Assembly: GCA_050295975.1 (NCBI GenBank)
Contig: JBNKQR010000049.1
Coordinates: forward strand, 1-21,620
Length of the DNA stretch: 21,620 bases
Direction: 5' to 3'
Source of the DNA: JAPHTQ01 sp050295975
GTDB lineage: Bacteria; Pseudomonadota; Gammaproteobacteria; Thiohalomonadales; Thiohalomonadaceae
Shown: positions 1 to 8,133 of the stretch, one piece after another
Position numbering within the stretch: position 1 is the stretch's first letter
Layout of the letters: the number at the start of each line of letters is the position of its first letter
Position numbers and translations under genes: made by a program
The notes under the pieces: generated by a model
Seen by the model: the letters and a program-made list of their open reading frames with translations, nothing else
Told to the model about the DNA's origin: nothing
The model's database searches: none

Positions 1-1715
1 AGTTCATTTACTGCGCTACCCGCTCCACCCATGGTCACGTTGTCCTCCAGCGTTACTAGCAGGCGATGGCTGCTGGCCAGTTCCAGCACCAGTTGTTCAT
101 CCAGGGGTTTTACGAAACGCATATTGGCGACAGTGGCATTTAATTCATCAGCTACTTCGATTGCTGGTGAAAGCATCGGGCCGAAGGAGAGCAGGGCGAT
201 CTCTTTCCCCTGACGCACCACTTCGCCCTTACCGATCTCAATCGGTTCCAGAGTGTCACTGACTGCAATACCCATACCGCTACCACGGGGATAACGTACC
301 GCTGCACTACCGTCGTGGTGATAGCCGGTGTTCAACATACGGCGGCACTCCTCCTCATCGGCCGGGGCCATGATCAGCATGTTGGGGACGCAACGGAGGA
401 AACTCAAATCGAAACTGCCCGCATGGGTCGGGCCATCGGGGCCGACAATGCCGGCGCGATCGATAGCAAACAGTACCGGCAGGTTTTGTAGCGCCACGTC
501 ATGAATCAACTGGTCGTAGGCACGCTGCAGGAAGGAGGAGTAGATCGCTACTACCGGTTTGTAGCCTTCGCAGGCGAGACCGGCAGCCAGGGTAACCGCA
601 TGTTGTTCAGCGATACCGACGTCGTAGTAGCGCTCAGGAAACTCTTCGGAAAAACGTACCAGGCCGGAACCTTCACGCATCGCCGGAGTGATACCGATCA
701 GTTTGTCATCACTGGCAGCCATGTCGCAGAGCCAGTCGCTGAAGACGTCGGTGTAGGTTGGGCCAGAACCCTTACCACCCAGTTTCTCTCCAGTCTCCGG
801 ATCAAAACTGCCGATGCCGTGAAAACCGCAGGGATTCTCCTCGGCTGGGGTGTAGCCCTTACCCTTGCGGGTAACGATATGCAGGAACTGCGGCCCTTCC
901 AGGGTGCGTAGGTTACGCAGGGTCTTCACCAGCGTATCAAGGTCGTGGCCGTCGATGGGACCAATGTAGTTGAAGCCCAGCTCCTCAAACAGGGTGCCTG
1001 GGATCACCATTCCCTTCATATGTTCTTCGGCACGACGTGCCAGTTCCCACACACTGGGCATGGTCTGCAGAACCTTCTTACTCCCCTGACGCATGGTGGA
1101 GTAGAGCTTGCCTGAGAGTACCCGTGCCAGGTATTTGGATAGGCCGCCAACGTTAGGTGAAATCGACATGTCATTGTCGTTCAGAACCACCAGTAGATTG
1201 GCATCCAGATCACCGGCGTGGTTGAGCGCTTCGAAGGCCATTCCTGCGGTCAGGGCACCATCACCGATCACTGCCACTACCTTGCGATCGGTTTGTTCCT
1301 TCTGCGCTGCGATGGCCATGCCGAGGGCGGCACCGATTGAGGTGCTGGAGTGACCAGTACCGAAGGTGTCGTAGACACTCTCATCGCGTTTGGGGAAACC
1401 GGAGAGTCCGTGCAGTTTGCGCAGGCTCGACATCATTTGGCGTCGGCCTGTAAGGATTTTATGTGGATAGCTCTGGTGACCGACATCCCACACCAGTCGG
1501 TCTTCCGGGGTGTTGTAGACATAGTGCAAGGCGATGGTCAGCTCAACAGTACCGAGACCAGACGCGAGATGGCCACCAGTCTTGCCGACCGATTGCACCA
1601 TAAATTCGCGTAGTTCGCCTGCCAGTTGCTTGAGCTGGTTGAGATCGAGCTGACGCAACTGGGCAGGATCGTCAATGGTCTCCAGCAAAGGGGGGCTCGG
1701 ACTCTGTTCGCGCAT
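1..1715 (-). CDS. dxs: 1-deoxy-D-xylulose-5-phosphate synthase, 3' end outside window
   Basis: Thiamine-diphosphate enzyme that condenses pyruvate and glyceraldehyde 3-phosphate to DXP, the entry step of the MEP isoprenoid pathway and a precursor for thiamine and pyridoxal; cytosolic homodimer. Read on the minus strand from the ATG at 1713-1715, the frame stays open for 571 codons to the window edge. Visible marks are KTGGHL with His49, the ThDP/Mg motif GDGALTAGM at about residues 151-159 with Asn181 further on, and the pyrimidine-binding glutamate in GIAEQHAV. The family is about 620-640 residues, so roughly the last 50-60 are missing. It is the last gene of xseB-ispA-dxs, starting 75 bases after the ispA stop. 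The Shine-Dalgarno is weak (AAGTGA just before the ATG). Identity is very secure. Confidence 0.97.
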   Translation of the reverse strand, partial: MREQSPSPPLLETIDDPAQLRQLDLNQLKQLAGELREFMVQSVGKTGGHLASGLGTVELTIALHYVYNTPEDRLVWDVGHQSYPHKILTGRRQMMSSLRKLHGLSGFPKRDESVYDTFGTGHSSTSIGAALGMAIAAQKEQTDRKVVAVIGDGALTAGMAFEALNHAGDLDANLLVVLNDNDMSISPNVGGLSKYLARVLSGKLYSTMRQGSKKVLQTMPSVWELARRAEEHMKGMVIPGTLFEELGFNYIGPIDGHDLDTLVKTLRNLRTLEGPQFLHIVTRKGKGYTPAEENPCGFHGIGSFDPETGEKLGGKGSGPTYTDVFSDWLCDMAASDDKLIGITPAMREGSGLVRFSEEFPERYYDVGIAEQHAVTLAAGLACEGYKPVVAIYSSFLQRAYDQLIHDVALQNLPVLFAIDRAGIVGPDGPTHAGSFDLSFLRCVPNMLIMAPADEEECRRMLNTGYHHDGSAAVRYPRGSGMGIAVSDTLEPIEIGKGEVVRQGKEIALLSFGPMLSPAIEVADELNATVANMRFVKPLDEQLVLELASSHRLLVTLEDNVTMGGAGSAVNE

Positions 1716-1790
1716 TGTCACTTTATATTAGGTAGGGCTGAAAAGCCGCTTATGATGGCCTTTGAGGTGAGGTGATGCAAGTTTTTGACC

Positions 1791-2681
1791 TCAATTTGCC
1801 CGCTCGACGATGTAGCTAGAAAGCTGGCGTAGCGGCTCGGCTTCGGTACCGAAAACAGTCAGACCGTCGAGAGCCTCCAGATGTAGTGCCAATGCCTTCT
1901 CCCGCGCTCCGTCCAGACCGAGTAGTGAGGTGTAGGTCGGTTTCTCCTTCGCCTGGTCTGAGCCTTGTGGTTTTCCCAGGGTTTCAGTGTCTGCCACCAC
2001 ATCCAGAATATCGTCACGGATTTGAAAAGCGAGGCCGACCGCCTCGGCGTAGCGGTCCAGCCCACTGCGCTGGTCAGGGGTGATTTCTGTTGCGCTGAGG
2101 GCGCCAAGGCGAACGGCGGCTCGGATCAGGGCCCCGGTTTTGTAGCGGTGCATCGTCTGCAACTGTTCCAGGGTCAGCAGGGTACCCTCGGCGGCAATGT
2201 CGATAGCCTGACCGCCGGCCATGCCACGGGAGCCACTGGCATGGGCCAGTTCTGCTACCATCGCCAGCCGTTGCTCTGCTGCAACTTTCATGGCCGGGTC
2301 GTTGGTCAGTACCTCAAAGGCCAGGCACTGCAGCGCGTCGCCTGCCAGGATCGCGGTGGCCTCATCAAAGGCCTTGTGGCAGGTGGGTTTGCCGCGACGC
2401 AGATCATCGTCGTCCATTGCCGGCAGATCGTCGTGTACTAGCGAATAGGCGTGAACCAGTTCGACCGCAGAGGCGGGGCCATCCAACTGCTCCAGTGGCA
2501 CGCCGAGGGCGCTGCCGCTGGCGTAGACCAGCACCGGACGAACCCGTTTGCCGCCATTGAGGCTGGCATAACGCATCGCCGCATGAAGATGGCCGGGGGC
2601 TTCTTCGGAGTTGGGCAGCCAGTGGTCGAGGGTGGTTTCCGCACGTTGCTGGTACTGCTTTAGCAGACTTTTGAACTCCAT
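1791..2681 (-). CDS. ispA: Farnesyl diphosphate synthase (geranyltranstransferase)
   Basis: All-trans prenyltransferase that adds isopentenyl diphosphate to dimethylallyl and geranyl diphosphate to give farnesyl diphosphate, used for undecaprenyl phosphate, quinone tails and other isoprenoids. The 296-residue protein has the first Asp-rich motif DDLPAMDDDDLRRGKPT, the second Asp-rich motif in FQIRDDILDV, and GGKRVRPVL near the N terminus. The start MEFKSLLKQY is preferred: it gives the usual family length (E. coli IspA is 299) and lies 4 bases after the xseB stop, with GGGGAG about 13 bases upstream. An in-frame ATG at 2729 would overlap xseB and add 16 unrelated residues. Tight spacing to xseB implies translational coupling. 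The assignment as C15 synthase rests on the family and the operon context. Confidence 0.96.
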   Translation of the reverse strand: MEFKSLLKQYQQRAETTLDHWLPNSEEAPGHLHAAMRYASLNGGKRVRPVLVYASGSALGVPLEQLDGPASAVELVHAYSLVHDDLPAMDDDDLRRGKPTCHKAFDEATAILAGDALQCLAFEVLTNDPAMKVAAEQRLAMVAELAHASGSRGMAGGQAIDIAAEGTLLTLEQLQTMHRYKTGALIRAAVRLGALSATEITPDQRSGLDRYAEAVGLAFQIRDDILDVVADTETLGKPQGSDQAKEKPTYTSLLGLDGAREKALALHLEALDGLTVFGTEAEPLRQLSSYIVERAN

Positions 2682-2685
2682 TGGT

Positions 2686-2928
2686 TTATTCGTTCTCCCC
2701 CTCGAACTCCTGCAAAGGGCTGTTTTCATCCTTGCCTGTGAGGATCTGTACCTTCTGCTCCGCGTCTTGCAGGGCCTGCTGGCAGGCGCGGGTCAGAGCC
2801 ACGCCCCGTTCGAAATCTTTCAGCGACTGTTCCAGTGACGTTTCACCCTGCTCCATCTTTTCTACCAGTGCTTCCAGTTCCTTGAGTGAGGCTTCGAAAT
2901 CGATTGTGCTCGCATTTTTTTTTGCCAC
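2686..2928 (-). CDS. xseB: Exodeoxyribonuclease VII small subunit
   Basis: Small subunit of exonuclease VII, which with XseA degrades single-stranded DNA to oligonucleotides; cytosolic repair complex. The 80-residue protein is almost wholly helical, with the family pattern FEASLKELEALVEKMEQGE near residues 11-29 and LKDFERGVALTRACQQAL next, then an acidic tail ending in GENE. It starts with GTG at 2926-2928, preceded by GGGAGAG at a normal distance. Codons 2-5 contain an uninterrupted run of nine adenines. It is the first gene of xseB-ispA-dxs, a classic gammaproteobacterial order, and ends 4 bases before ispA. xseA is not in the window. Confidence 0.95.
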   Translation of the reverse strand: MAKKNASTIDFEASLKELEALVEKMEQGETSLEQSLKDFERGVALTRACQQALQDAEQKVQILTGKDENSPLQEFEGENE

Positions 2929-2968
2929 GCTGGCTCTCTCCCATCAGGGGTTGGGTTTATGGGGCGAT

Positions 2969-2974
2969 ATTCTA
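2969..2974 (-). promoter_or_regulatory. Possible -10 element for xseB-ispA-dxs
   Basis: On the minus strand TAGAAT lies about 40 bases before the xseB GTG and matches five of six bases of the sigma-70 -10 consensus. No acceptable -35 element is found at 16-18 bases, so this is only a suggestion. The 148-base divergent gap 2929-3076 must hold promoters for both xseB and the plus-strand gene at 3077; nothing else is evident in it. Confidence 0.3.
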
Positions 2975-3076
2975 ACCGATTACACCGCAGTGGAGGGAAT
3001 TGAGCCATCGAGGTTTCCGCACATGCCCCGTGTGCTATATCATCGACGCAGATAAACAATAAGGACAGGCGGACAC

Positions 3077-3814
3077 ATGCGCCGGATAGGGCACCTGACA
3101 TTTCTATTACTCGTCGCTCCAGCTGTACTGGCAACCCAGGTGGAACTGGGGGGCGGGACGGAGTGGTACCAGTGGGAGGAGTTTGCCGATAATGGTGACA
3201 AGCTTCTTAGCGAAACCGGACCGCGTTATTTCATTGAAGTAAAAGGTACCAACCGTGTTGAGCATCGCTGGTGGCAGGATTTTTCCTGCCGTCTCTACTC
3301 AGGTGCGGTGAACTACGACGGCCAAACCACGGGTGGCATGCCGCTCACTAGCAACACGGACTATAACGGCATTCGCGCCGAGGTGGGTTTTAATTACCTT
3401 ACCGAGAGAAGCCGAAGTAGAGCCGGTGTCGGTGACTGGCTGGTCCGTTTTGGTGTGGGTGCAGAGAGCTGGCGTCGTGGAGTACGTGGTGATACCAGCG
3501 GGTATTCACAACGATATATCGTGAGTTATGCCACGGTAGCGGGACAGTATCTTGGTAGCGGCTGGCGTGCAGGTTTGGGGGTGATGGCGCCTTATTACGT
3601 AAATGAAGAGGTCAGTACACTTAGTGGCTCCTCTCTTCACCCATTGAGCCAGTTGAGTCCTTTCGCCAACGTGGAGTATTTCGTTGAGTCTCACTGGAGC
3701 GTTATTTTAGGTTATGACACCTATCGTTTTGCCAAATCTGACGTCGTTGACGGCCAATTCCAGCCGAAGAGCAGTCGTGACATCTACTCCGCCTCCGTTC
3801 GTTACCACTTTTGA
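3077..3814 (+). CDS. Putative outer-membrane beta-barrel protein, unrecognised family
   Basis: I do not recognise this 245-residue protein. It begins with a signal peptide: MRRIGH, a hydrophobic core LTFLLLVAPAV, then a likely cleavage after VLA before TQVELGG. The mature part is rich in Gly, Tyr, Trp and Ser with alternating polar/apolar stretches (for example YNGIRAEVGFNYL, WRAGLGVMAPYY, WSVILGYDTYRF), as expected of beta strands. It ends YSASVRYHF, with terminal Phe and Tyr, Val, Ala, Tyr at positions -3, -5, -7 and -9, which is the classical outer-membrane barrel signature. About eight to ten strands would fit the length. AAGGA lies about 10 bases before the ATG. It stands alone, divergent from xseB and 48 bases before pcnB. 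Function is unknown; localisation is inferred. Confidence 0.75.
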   Translation: MRRIGHLTFLLLVAPAVLATQVELGGGTEWYQWEEFADNGDKLLSETGPRYFIEVKGTNRVEHRWWQDFSCRLYSGAVNYDGQTTGGMPLTSNTDYNGIRAEVGFNYLTERSRSRAGVGDWLVRFGVGAESWRRGVRGDTSGYSQRYIVSYATVAGQYLGSGWRAGLGVMAPYYVNEEVSTLSGSSLHPLSQLSPFANVEYFVESHWSVILGYDTYRFAKSDVVDGQFQPKSSRDIYSASVRYHF

Positions 3815-3862
3815 ACCATTGCCGGGCCTTTTCCACAACCGCAGTCATGCTATGATTCGCCG

Positions 3863-5227
3863 ATGTTTTCCTGGTTGAAGAGTTCCAGCAAGCGCACCGG
3901 GACTAGCGCTCTCCCCGAAGCAGGCGGCAAGATATCGGTTTCCCGTATCCCCCGTTCCGAGCACGCCATCTCCCGCAGCAATATCAGTGAGTACGCACTC
4001 AAGGTGCTTTATCGTCTGAACAAGGCGGGCTACGAAGCCTATCTGGTGGGTGGCGGCGTGCGTGATCTGTTGCTGGGACGTGAGCCAAAGGACTTCGATA
4101 TTGCCACCGATGCTCGTCCGGAAGAGGTCAACCAACTGTTCCGTAACTGTCGTTTGATCGGTCGCCGTTTCCGTCTGGCGCACATCCATTTTGGTCGCGA
4201 GATCATCGAGGTTGCCACCTTCCGAGCCGGACACGACGAGGAGGGGGATGCACAGACCAGTGACAGCGGCATGCTGATGCGCGACAACGTTTACGGCACG
4301 TTGGAAGACGATGCCTGGCGCCGTGATTTCACCGTGAATGCCCTCTACTACGATATCCGCGATTTCTCCGTGGTCGATTACACCGGTGGTGTGCCCGATC
4401 TGAAGGAGGGTGTACTGCGGATGATCGGCGATCCTCAGAAACGCTTCCGTGAGGACCCTGTGCGGATGCTGCGCGCGGTGCGCTTTGCCGCCAAGCTCGG
4501 TTTTCGCATCGAGCCGGAATGTGAAGCGGCGATTCGTGAACTGGGGTACCTGCTGGAAGAGGTCTCTAACGCTCGCCTGTTTGATGAAACCCTTAAAATG
4601 TTTCTGGCCGGTTCTGCGGTGCAATCCTACGAACTGTTGCGCCACTATGATCTGTTCCAGCACCTCTATCCTGATACCGATGATTGTCTGGCCGAGGAGG
4701 AGGAGCATTTCCCACATACGCTGATTCTCCACGCATTGGAAAACACCGACCGCAGAGTGGATCAAGGACAGCCGGTCACTCCGGCCTTCCTCTATGCGGC
4801 GCTGCTGTGGGAGCCGGTTCGCCAGGAGTATCTGCACCTCTGCGACGAGGGGGTGCCACCGCTGCAGGCGATGCAGCAGGCAGGCGATGCTGTTATCTCC
4901 CGGCAGGTGGAGTGGGTACTGGTGCCCAAGCGATTCAGTCTGCAATCGCGGGAGATCTGGGAGTGGCAGGAGCGGCTGAAGCGCAACAATGGTCGCCGCG
5001 CCCTGAGCCTGGTGGCACAACCCCGCTTTCGCGCCGCTTATGACTTCCTGCTGTTGCGCGCCCAGTGCGGCGAAGCGCCACAGGAGCTGGCCGACTGGTG
5101 GACCGATTTCCAGAAGAGCGATGATGCACAGCGCAACAGTATGCTGCGCGCCAATGCCGGGGGGGGCGGAGGACAGAAAAAACGCCGTCGTCGTCCACGT
5201 AAGCGTCCAGCCAAATCTGGCGAGTGA
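3863..5227 (+). CDS. pcnB: Poly(A) polymerase I
   Basis: Adds 3' poly(A) tails to RNAs, marking them for decay; a class II nucleotidyltransferase related to CCA-adding enzymes. The 454-residue protein shows GGGVRD at 63-68, the metal-binding DFDIATDA (Asp78, Asp80), the poly(A)-polymerase-type stretch LIGRRFRLAHIHFG at about 98-111, and RRDFTVNALYY at 153-163. REDPVRMLRAVRFAAKLG follows as the start of the RNA-binding region. The C terminus is a glycine run and then a Lys/Arg-rich tail (KKRRRRPRKRP), as in enterobacterial PcnB. The RRF motif and basic tail favour PcnB over a tRNA nucleotidyltransferase. The stop overlaps the folK start by 4 bases. The tail codes through a run of eight G and then six A. 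There is no clear Shine-Dalgarno before the ATG, so the exact start is less certain than the identity. Confidence 0.95.
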   Translation: MFSWLKSSSKRTGTSALPEAGGKISVSRIPRSEHAISRSNISEYALKVLYRLNKAGYEAYLVGGGVRDLLLGREPKDFDIATDARPEEVNQLFRNCRLIGRRFRLAHIHFGREIIEVATFRAGHDEEGDAQTSDSGMLMRDNVYGTLEDDAWRRDFTVNALYYDIRDFSVVDYTGGVPDLKEGVLRMIGDPQKRFREDPVRMLRAVRFAAKLGFRIEPECEAAIRELGYLLEEVSNARLFDETLKMFLAGSAVQSYELLRHYDLFQHLYPDTDDCLAEEEEHFPHTLILHALENTDRRVDQGQPVTPAFLYAALLWEPVRQEYLHLCDEGVPPLQAMQQAGDAVISRQVEWVLVPKRFSLQSREIWEWQERLKRNNGRRALSLVAQPRFRAAYDFLLLRAQCGEAPQELADWWTDFQKSDDAQRNSMLRANAGGGGGQKKRRRRPRKRPAKSGE

Positions 5228-5757
5228 GCGTGACCCAAGCGCGCACCTTCATCCGTGCCTACATCGGGCTCGGCAGCAATCTAGATGAGCCGTTAACCCA
5301 ACTGCAACACGCTATTGAAGCACTGCGCCAGATTCCTGAATCGCGCCTTACCGCCATTTCCCGCATTTATCGCAGCAAACCCATGGGGCCGGCGGATCAA
5401 CCCGACTACCTCAATGCGGTGGCGATGTTCGATACCTGCCTTGAACCACTGGCCCTGCTTGATGCCTTGCAGGCCATCGAGCAACAGCAGGGACGGCTGA
5501 GAACCGGTGAGCACTGGGGGCCGCGCAGCCTCGATCTCGACCTGCTGCTCTATGGTGTCGAGGTGATTGAACAACCTCGCCTACAGGTGCCGCATCCAGG
5601 GATCACCCAGAGAAACTTCGTCCTCCAACCCCTGTTTGATCTGGCTCCGGAGCTTATTCTGCCCAGTGGACTCGCCTTGCGTGATGCTCTGGCGGCACTC
5701 GATGGCGACGGTTTGGAGGCGCTGCAGTTGGGTGAGGACGATGCCTCGCCAGCGTGA
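5224..5757 (+). CDS. folK: 2-amino-4-hydroxy-6-hydroxymethyldihydropteridine pyrophosphokinase
   Basis: Transfers pyrophosphate from ATP to 6-hydroxymethyl-7,8-dihydropterin in folate synthesis. The 177-residue protein has the N-terminal strand IGLGSNL (14-20), YRSKPMG (49-55) that contacts the pterin, and the family signature HWGPRSLDLDLLLY at 97-110, whose two Asp (104, 106) bind Mg. VPHPGITQRNFVLQPL follows. The start is GTG at 5224, overlapping the pcnB stop as GTGA, the usual geometry for translational reinitiation. A second in-frame GTG at 5230 cannot be excluded. The pcnB-folK pairing is typical of gammaproteobacteria. Confidence 0.95.
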   Translation: MSVTQARTFIRAYIGLGSNLDEPLTQLQHAIEALRQIPESRLTAISRIYRSKPMGPADQPDYLNAVAMFDTCLEPLALLDALQAIEQQQGRLRTGEHWGPRSLDLDLLLYGVEVIEQPRLQVPHPGITQRNFVLQPLFDLAPELILPSGLALRDALAALDGDGLEALQLGEDDASPA

Positions 5758-5803
5758 TATTCTTTCCGCTAACTCTTAACCCTCATCAGGACAGAAGCTG
5801 ATC

Positions 5804-6448
5804 GTGAGCGATCCCCGGTTTATAGTCGTCGAAGGCCCCATCGGTGTGGGCAAAACTACCCTGGCACACCGTCTGGCGAAGACCTTCGGCAGCGAATTGC
5901 TGCTGGAAGGTGCGGAGGAGAATCCATTTCTGGAGCGCTTCTATCAGAGCCCTCGGGATGCGGCCCTGCCGACACAGATGTTTTTCCTCTTCCAGCGTGC
6001 ACGGCAGATGCAGCAGTTGCGCCAGGGGGACATGTTCGAACCGGTGCGGGTGGCCGATTTCATGCTGGAGAAGGATCGCCTGTTCGCCGAACTCACCCTG
6101 AACCCGGACGAACTGAGCCTCTATGAGCAGACCTACAATCTGGTGACCCTCGATGCGCCGCAGCCGGATCTGGTGATCTACCTGCAGGCTCCGGTGGATG
6201 TATTGATGCAGCGGGTGATGCGCCGGGCGCGACCGGGCGAAGAGAACATGATGATGGACTATCTGCGTGAGGTGAGTGACGCCTACGCCCGCTTCTTCTA
6301 CGATTACAATGCTTCACCGCTGCTCATCGTCAATGCTGCCGAGATCGATCTGGCAGAGAGCGATGCCGACTATATCCTGCTGCTGGAACAGATCCGTAAC
6401 GGCAAGCGCGGTCGGCACTATTTCAACCCTATACCGTCCATGTTGTGA
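5804..6448 (+). CDS. Deoxynucleoside kinase (dAdo/dGuo/dCyd kinase family)
   Basis: Salvage enzyme of the dCK/dGK/TK2 family, which phosphorylates deoxynucleosides with ATP. The 214-residue protein carries the P-loop GPIGVGKTT at 11-19, the substrate-side EENPFLERFY (38-47), ADFMLEKDRLFA (84-95) at the position of the family's DR motif, and the Arg-rich lid RRARPGEEN (140-148), ending with LIVNAAEIDL as the last core strand. The substrate cannot be told from sequence. It starts with GTG; AGGACAG lies about 10 bases upstream. It sits between folK (46-base gap) and panB (7-base gap), so it is very likely cotranscribed with vitamin genes, an arrangement I recall from other gammaproteobacteria. 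Confidence 0.9.
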   Translation: MSDPRFIVVEGPIGVGKTTLAHRLAKTFGSELLLEGAEENPFLERFYQSPRDAALPTQMFFLFQRARQMQQLRQGDMFEPVRVADFMLEKDRLFAELTLNPDELSLYEQTYNLVTLDAPQPDLVIYLQAPVDVLMQRVMRRARPGEENMMMDYLREVSDAYARFFYDYNASPLLIVNAAEIDLAESDADYILLLEQIRNGKRGRHYFNPIPSML

Positions 6449-6455
6449 GAATGCC

Positions 6456-7253
6456 ATGTCCCGAATCAGTCTGAGCACCCTGCGCCGGATGAAGCAGGAG
6501 GGCGAGAAAATCGCCGTCCTGACCGCTTACGACGCCAGTTTTGCCCGCCTTATTGAGCAGGCCGGGGCAGAGGTTATGCTGGTGGGGGACTCTCTCGGTA
6601 ATGTGATCCAGGGTCGCGACAGCACCGTTCCTGTCTCCCTGGATGAGATGGTCTACCATACAAAAATTGTCTGTAACGGCAGCGAACGTGCATTTATCGT
6701 CGCCGACATGCCTTTTCTGAGCTATTCCTCACCAGAGGTGGCCGTTGCCACCGCCGCCCGTCTGATGAAAGAGGGTGGCGCCCAGATGGTCAAGCTGGAG
6801 GGGGGCGCCGTGATGGTTGAGACAGTGCGCCACCTAACCTCTTTGAGCATCCCGGTCTGCGCCCATCTTGGCCTGCTGCCCCAGTCGGTACACAAGGTAG
6901 GTGGCTACCGTGTTCAGGGCCGCGAGGCACGTGATGCCGAGGCGATGTTGGCCGATGCCCGTGCTATGGATGAGGCAGGGGCCGATATGCTGGTTCTCGA
7001 ATGTGTCCCCCAGGCACTGGCAAAGCAGATAAGCGAGGCGGTTTCGATGCCGGTGATCGGTATTGGTGCCGGGCCTGACACCGACGGTCAGGTGCTGGTG
7101 CTCTACGACATGCTTGGGATCACACCCGGCAAACGTCCCTCCTTCTCCCACGACTTCCTTGCAGATACTGGCTCCATCGAAAAGGCGCTGAGCGCTTACG
7201 TGGAACAGGTAAAGAAGGGGAGCTTCCCCGCTGCGGAACACAGCTTCGATTAA
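6456..7253 (+). CDS. panB: 3-methyl-2-oxobutanoate hydroxymethyltransferase
   Basis: First committed step of pantothenate synthesis: transfers a hydroxymethyl group from methylenetetrahydrofolate to alpha-ketoisovalerate to form ketopantoate. The 265-residue TIM-barrel protein has VLTAYDASFA, the metal ligands in MLVGDSLGN (Asp45) and VADMPF (Asp84), KLEGG (Lys113, Glu115), and the catalytic glutamate in LECVP (Glu182), then IGIGAGPDTDGQVLV. The start MSRISLSTL at 6456 gives the standard length (E. coli 264); the frame is open 60 codons further upstream, but that part overlaps the kinase gene and looks like out-of-frame kinase sequence. The ribosome binding site is weak, so coupling to the preceding gene is likely. 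It uses the folate cofactor made by the folK pathway. Confidence 0.96.
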   Translation: MSRISLSTLRRMKQEGEKIAVLTAYDASFARLIEQAGAEVMLVGDSLGNVIQGRDSTVPVSLDEMVYHTKIVCNGSERAFIVADMPFLSYSSPEVAVATAARLMKEGGAQMVKLEGGAVMVETVRHLTSLSIPVCAHLGLLPQSVHKVGGYRVQGREARDAEAMLADARAMDEAGADMLVLECVPQALAKQISEAVSMPVIGIGAGPDTDGQVLVLYDMLGITPGKRPSFSHDFLADTGSIEKALSAYVEQVKKGSFPAAEHSFD

Positions 7254-7257
7254 CGCA

Positions 7258-8106
7258 ATGATTACCCAACATTCAATTGCAGGCGTCCGTGAACAGGTAC
7301 GCGCCTGGCATCTTGCCGGGGAGCGAGTCGCCTTTGTTCCTACCATGGGTAACCTCCATGCAGGCCACATGAGTCTGGTGGCTCGTGCCCGCGAACTGGC
7401 GGATCGGGTAGTGGTGAGCATCTTCGTCAACCCGCTACAGTTCAGCGCTGGGGAGGATCTCTCCACCTATCCGCGCACCCCGGCGGAGGATGCCACCCTG
7501 CTTGAGGCTGCCGGCGTAGAGCTGCTGTTTCTGCCGGAGGAGGCAGAGATCTATCCCCATGGCCGCGACGGAGTGACCTTTGTCGAGGTTCCTGGGATCT
7601 CCGATCTGCTCTGTGGTGCCAGCCGTCCCGGCCACTTTCGTGGTGTCGCCACCGTGGTTGCCAAATTGTTCAATATCGTCCAGCCCGATGTGGCCTGTTT
7701 CGGTGAGAAGGATTTCCAGCAGTTGGCGGTGCTCAGGCGTATGGTGGTAGAGCTGGATATGCCGGTGGAGATGGTCGGTGTGCCGACCCTGCGCGACCCT
7801 GACGGTCTGGCGATGAGTTCGCGGAATGGCTATCTCAACCCGGCGGAGCGGGCGATCGCCCCGGCGCTCTACCAGACGTTGCAAGAGATGGCGCAACGCC
7901 TGCGCGATGGTGAGAGCGACTACTCACTGTTGCAGCGCGAAGGGGCCGCTATGCTGGAAAAAGCAGGCTTGCGCCCCGATTATCTGGAAATACGTCATCC
8001 AGACGACCTGCTGCCGCCCCGAGGTGGGGAGGCATCTATGGTTATTCTGGCGGCGGCCTGGTTGGGACGGGCCAGACTGATTGATAACTTGTTGATAGAA
8101 TTGTGA
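7258..8106 (+). CDS. panC: Pantothenate synthetase (pantoate--beta-alanine ligase)
   Basis: Joins pantoate and beta-alanine using ATP through a pantoyl adenylate. The 282-residue protein has the HxGH nucleotide-binding motif in PTMGNLHAGHMSLV (28-41), FVNPLQF (56-62), CFGEKDFQQL (147-156) and the KMSKS-like loop MSSRNGYL (186-193). The ATG lies 4 bases after the panB stop. Length equals the usual 280-285. Its second substrate comes from panD just downstream. Confidence 0.97.
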   Translation: MITQHSIAGVREQVRAWHLAGERVAFVPTMGNLHAGHMSLVARARELADRVVVSIFVNPLQFSAGEDLSTYPRTPAEDATLLEAAGVELLFLPEEAEIYPHGRDGVTFVEVPGISDLLCGASRPGHFRGVATVVAKLFNIVQPDVACFGEKDFQQLAVLRRMVVELDMPVEMVGVPTLRDPDGLAMSSRNGYLNPAERAIAPALYQTLQEMAQRLRDGESDYSLLQREGAAMLEKAGLRPDYLEIRHPDDLLPPRGGEASMVILAAAWLGRARLIDNLLIEL

Positions 8107-8133
8107 TAAACTTCGCGCCCATTCGCGCCTGCA

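Noticed and set aside
501..911. 136-codon open frame on the plus strand
   Set aside because: Opposite dxs, which reads continuously with intact cofactor motifs; a shadow.
1762..1794. TTGAGGT/ACCTCAA inverted repeat after ispA as a terminator
   Set aside because: Seven-base arms around a loop of about 19 bases with no T tract, inside an operon that continues to dxs.
3829..3856. TTTTCC-16-TATGAT as a pcnB promoter
   Set aside because: The -10 element would place the transcript start on the ATG itself, giving a leaderless mRNA, and the -35 element is poor.
3845..5020. 391-codon open frame on the minus strand
   Set aside because: It lies wholly opposite pcnB, whose motifs are unmistakable; the antisense translation has no recognisable domain and is explained by the codon bias of pcnB.
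6834..7466. 210-codon open frame on the minus strand spanning panB and panC
   Set aside because: Antisense shadow across two well-supported genes, with low-complexity translation.
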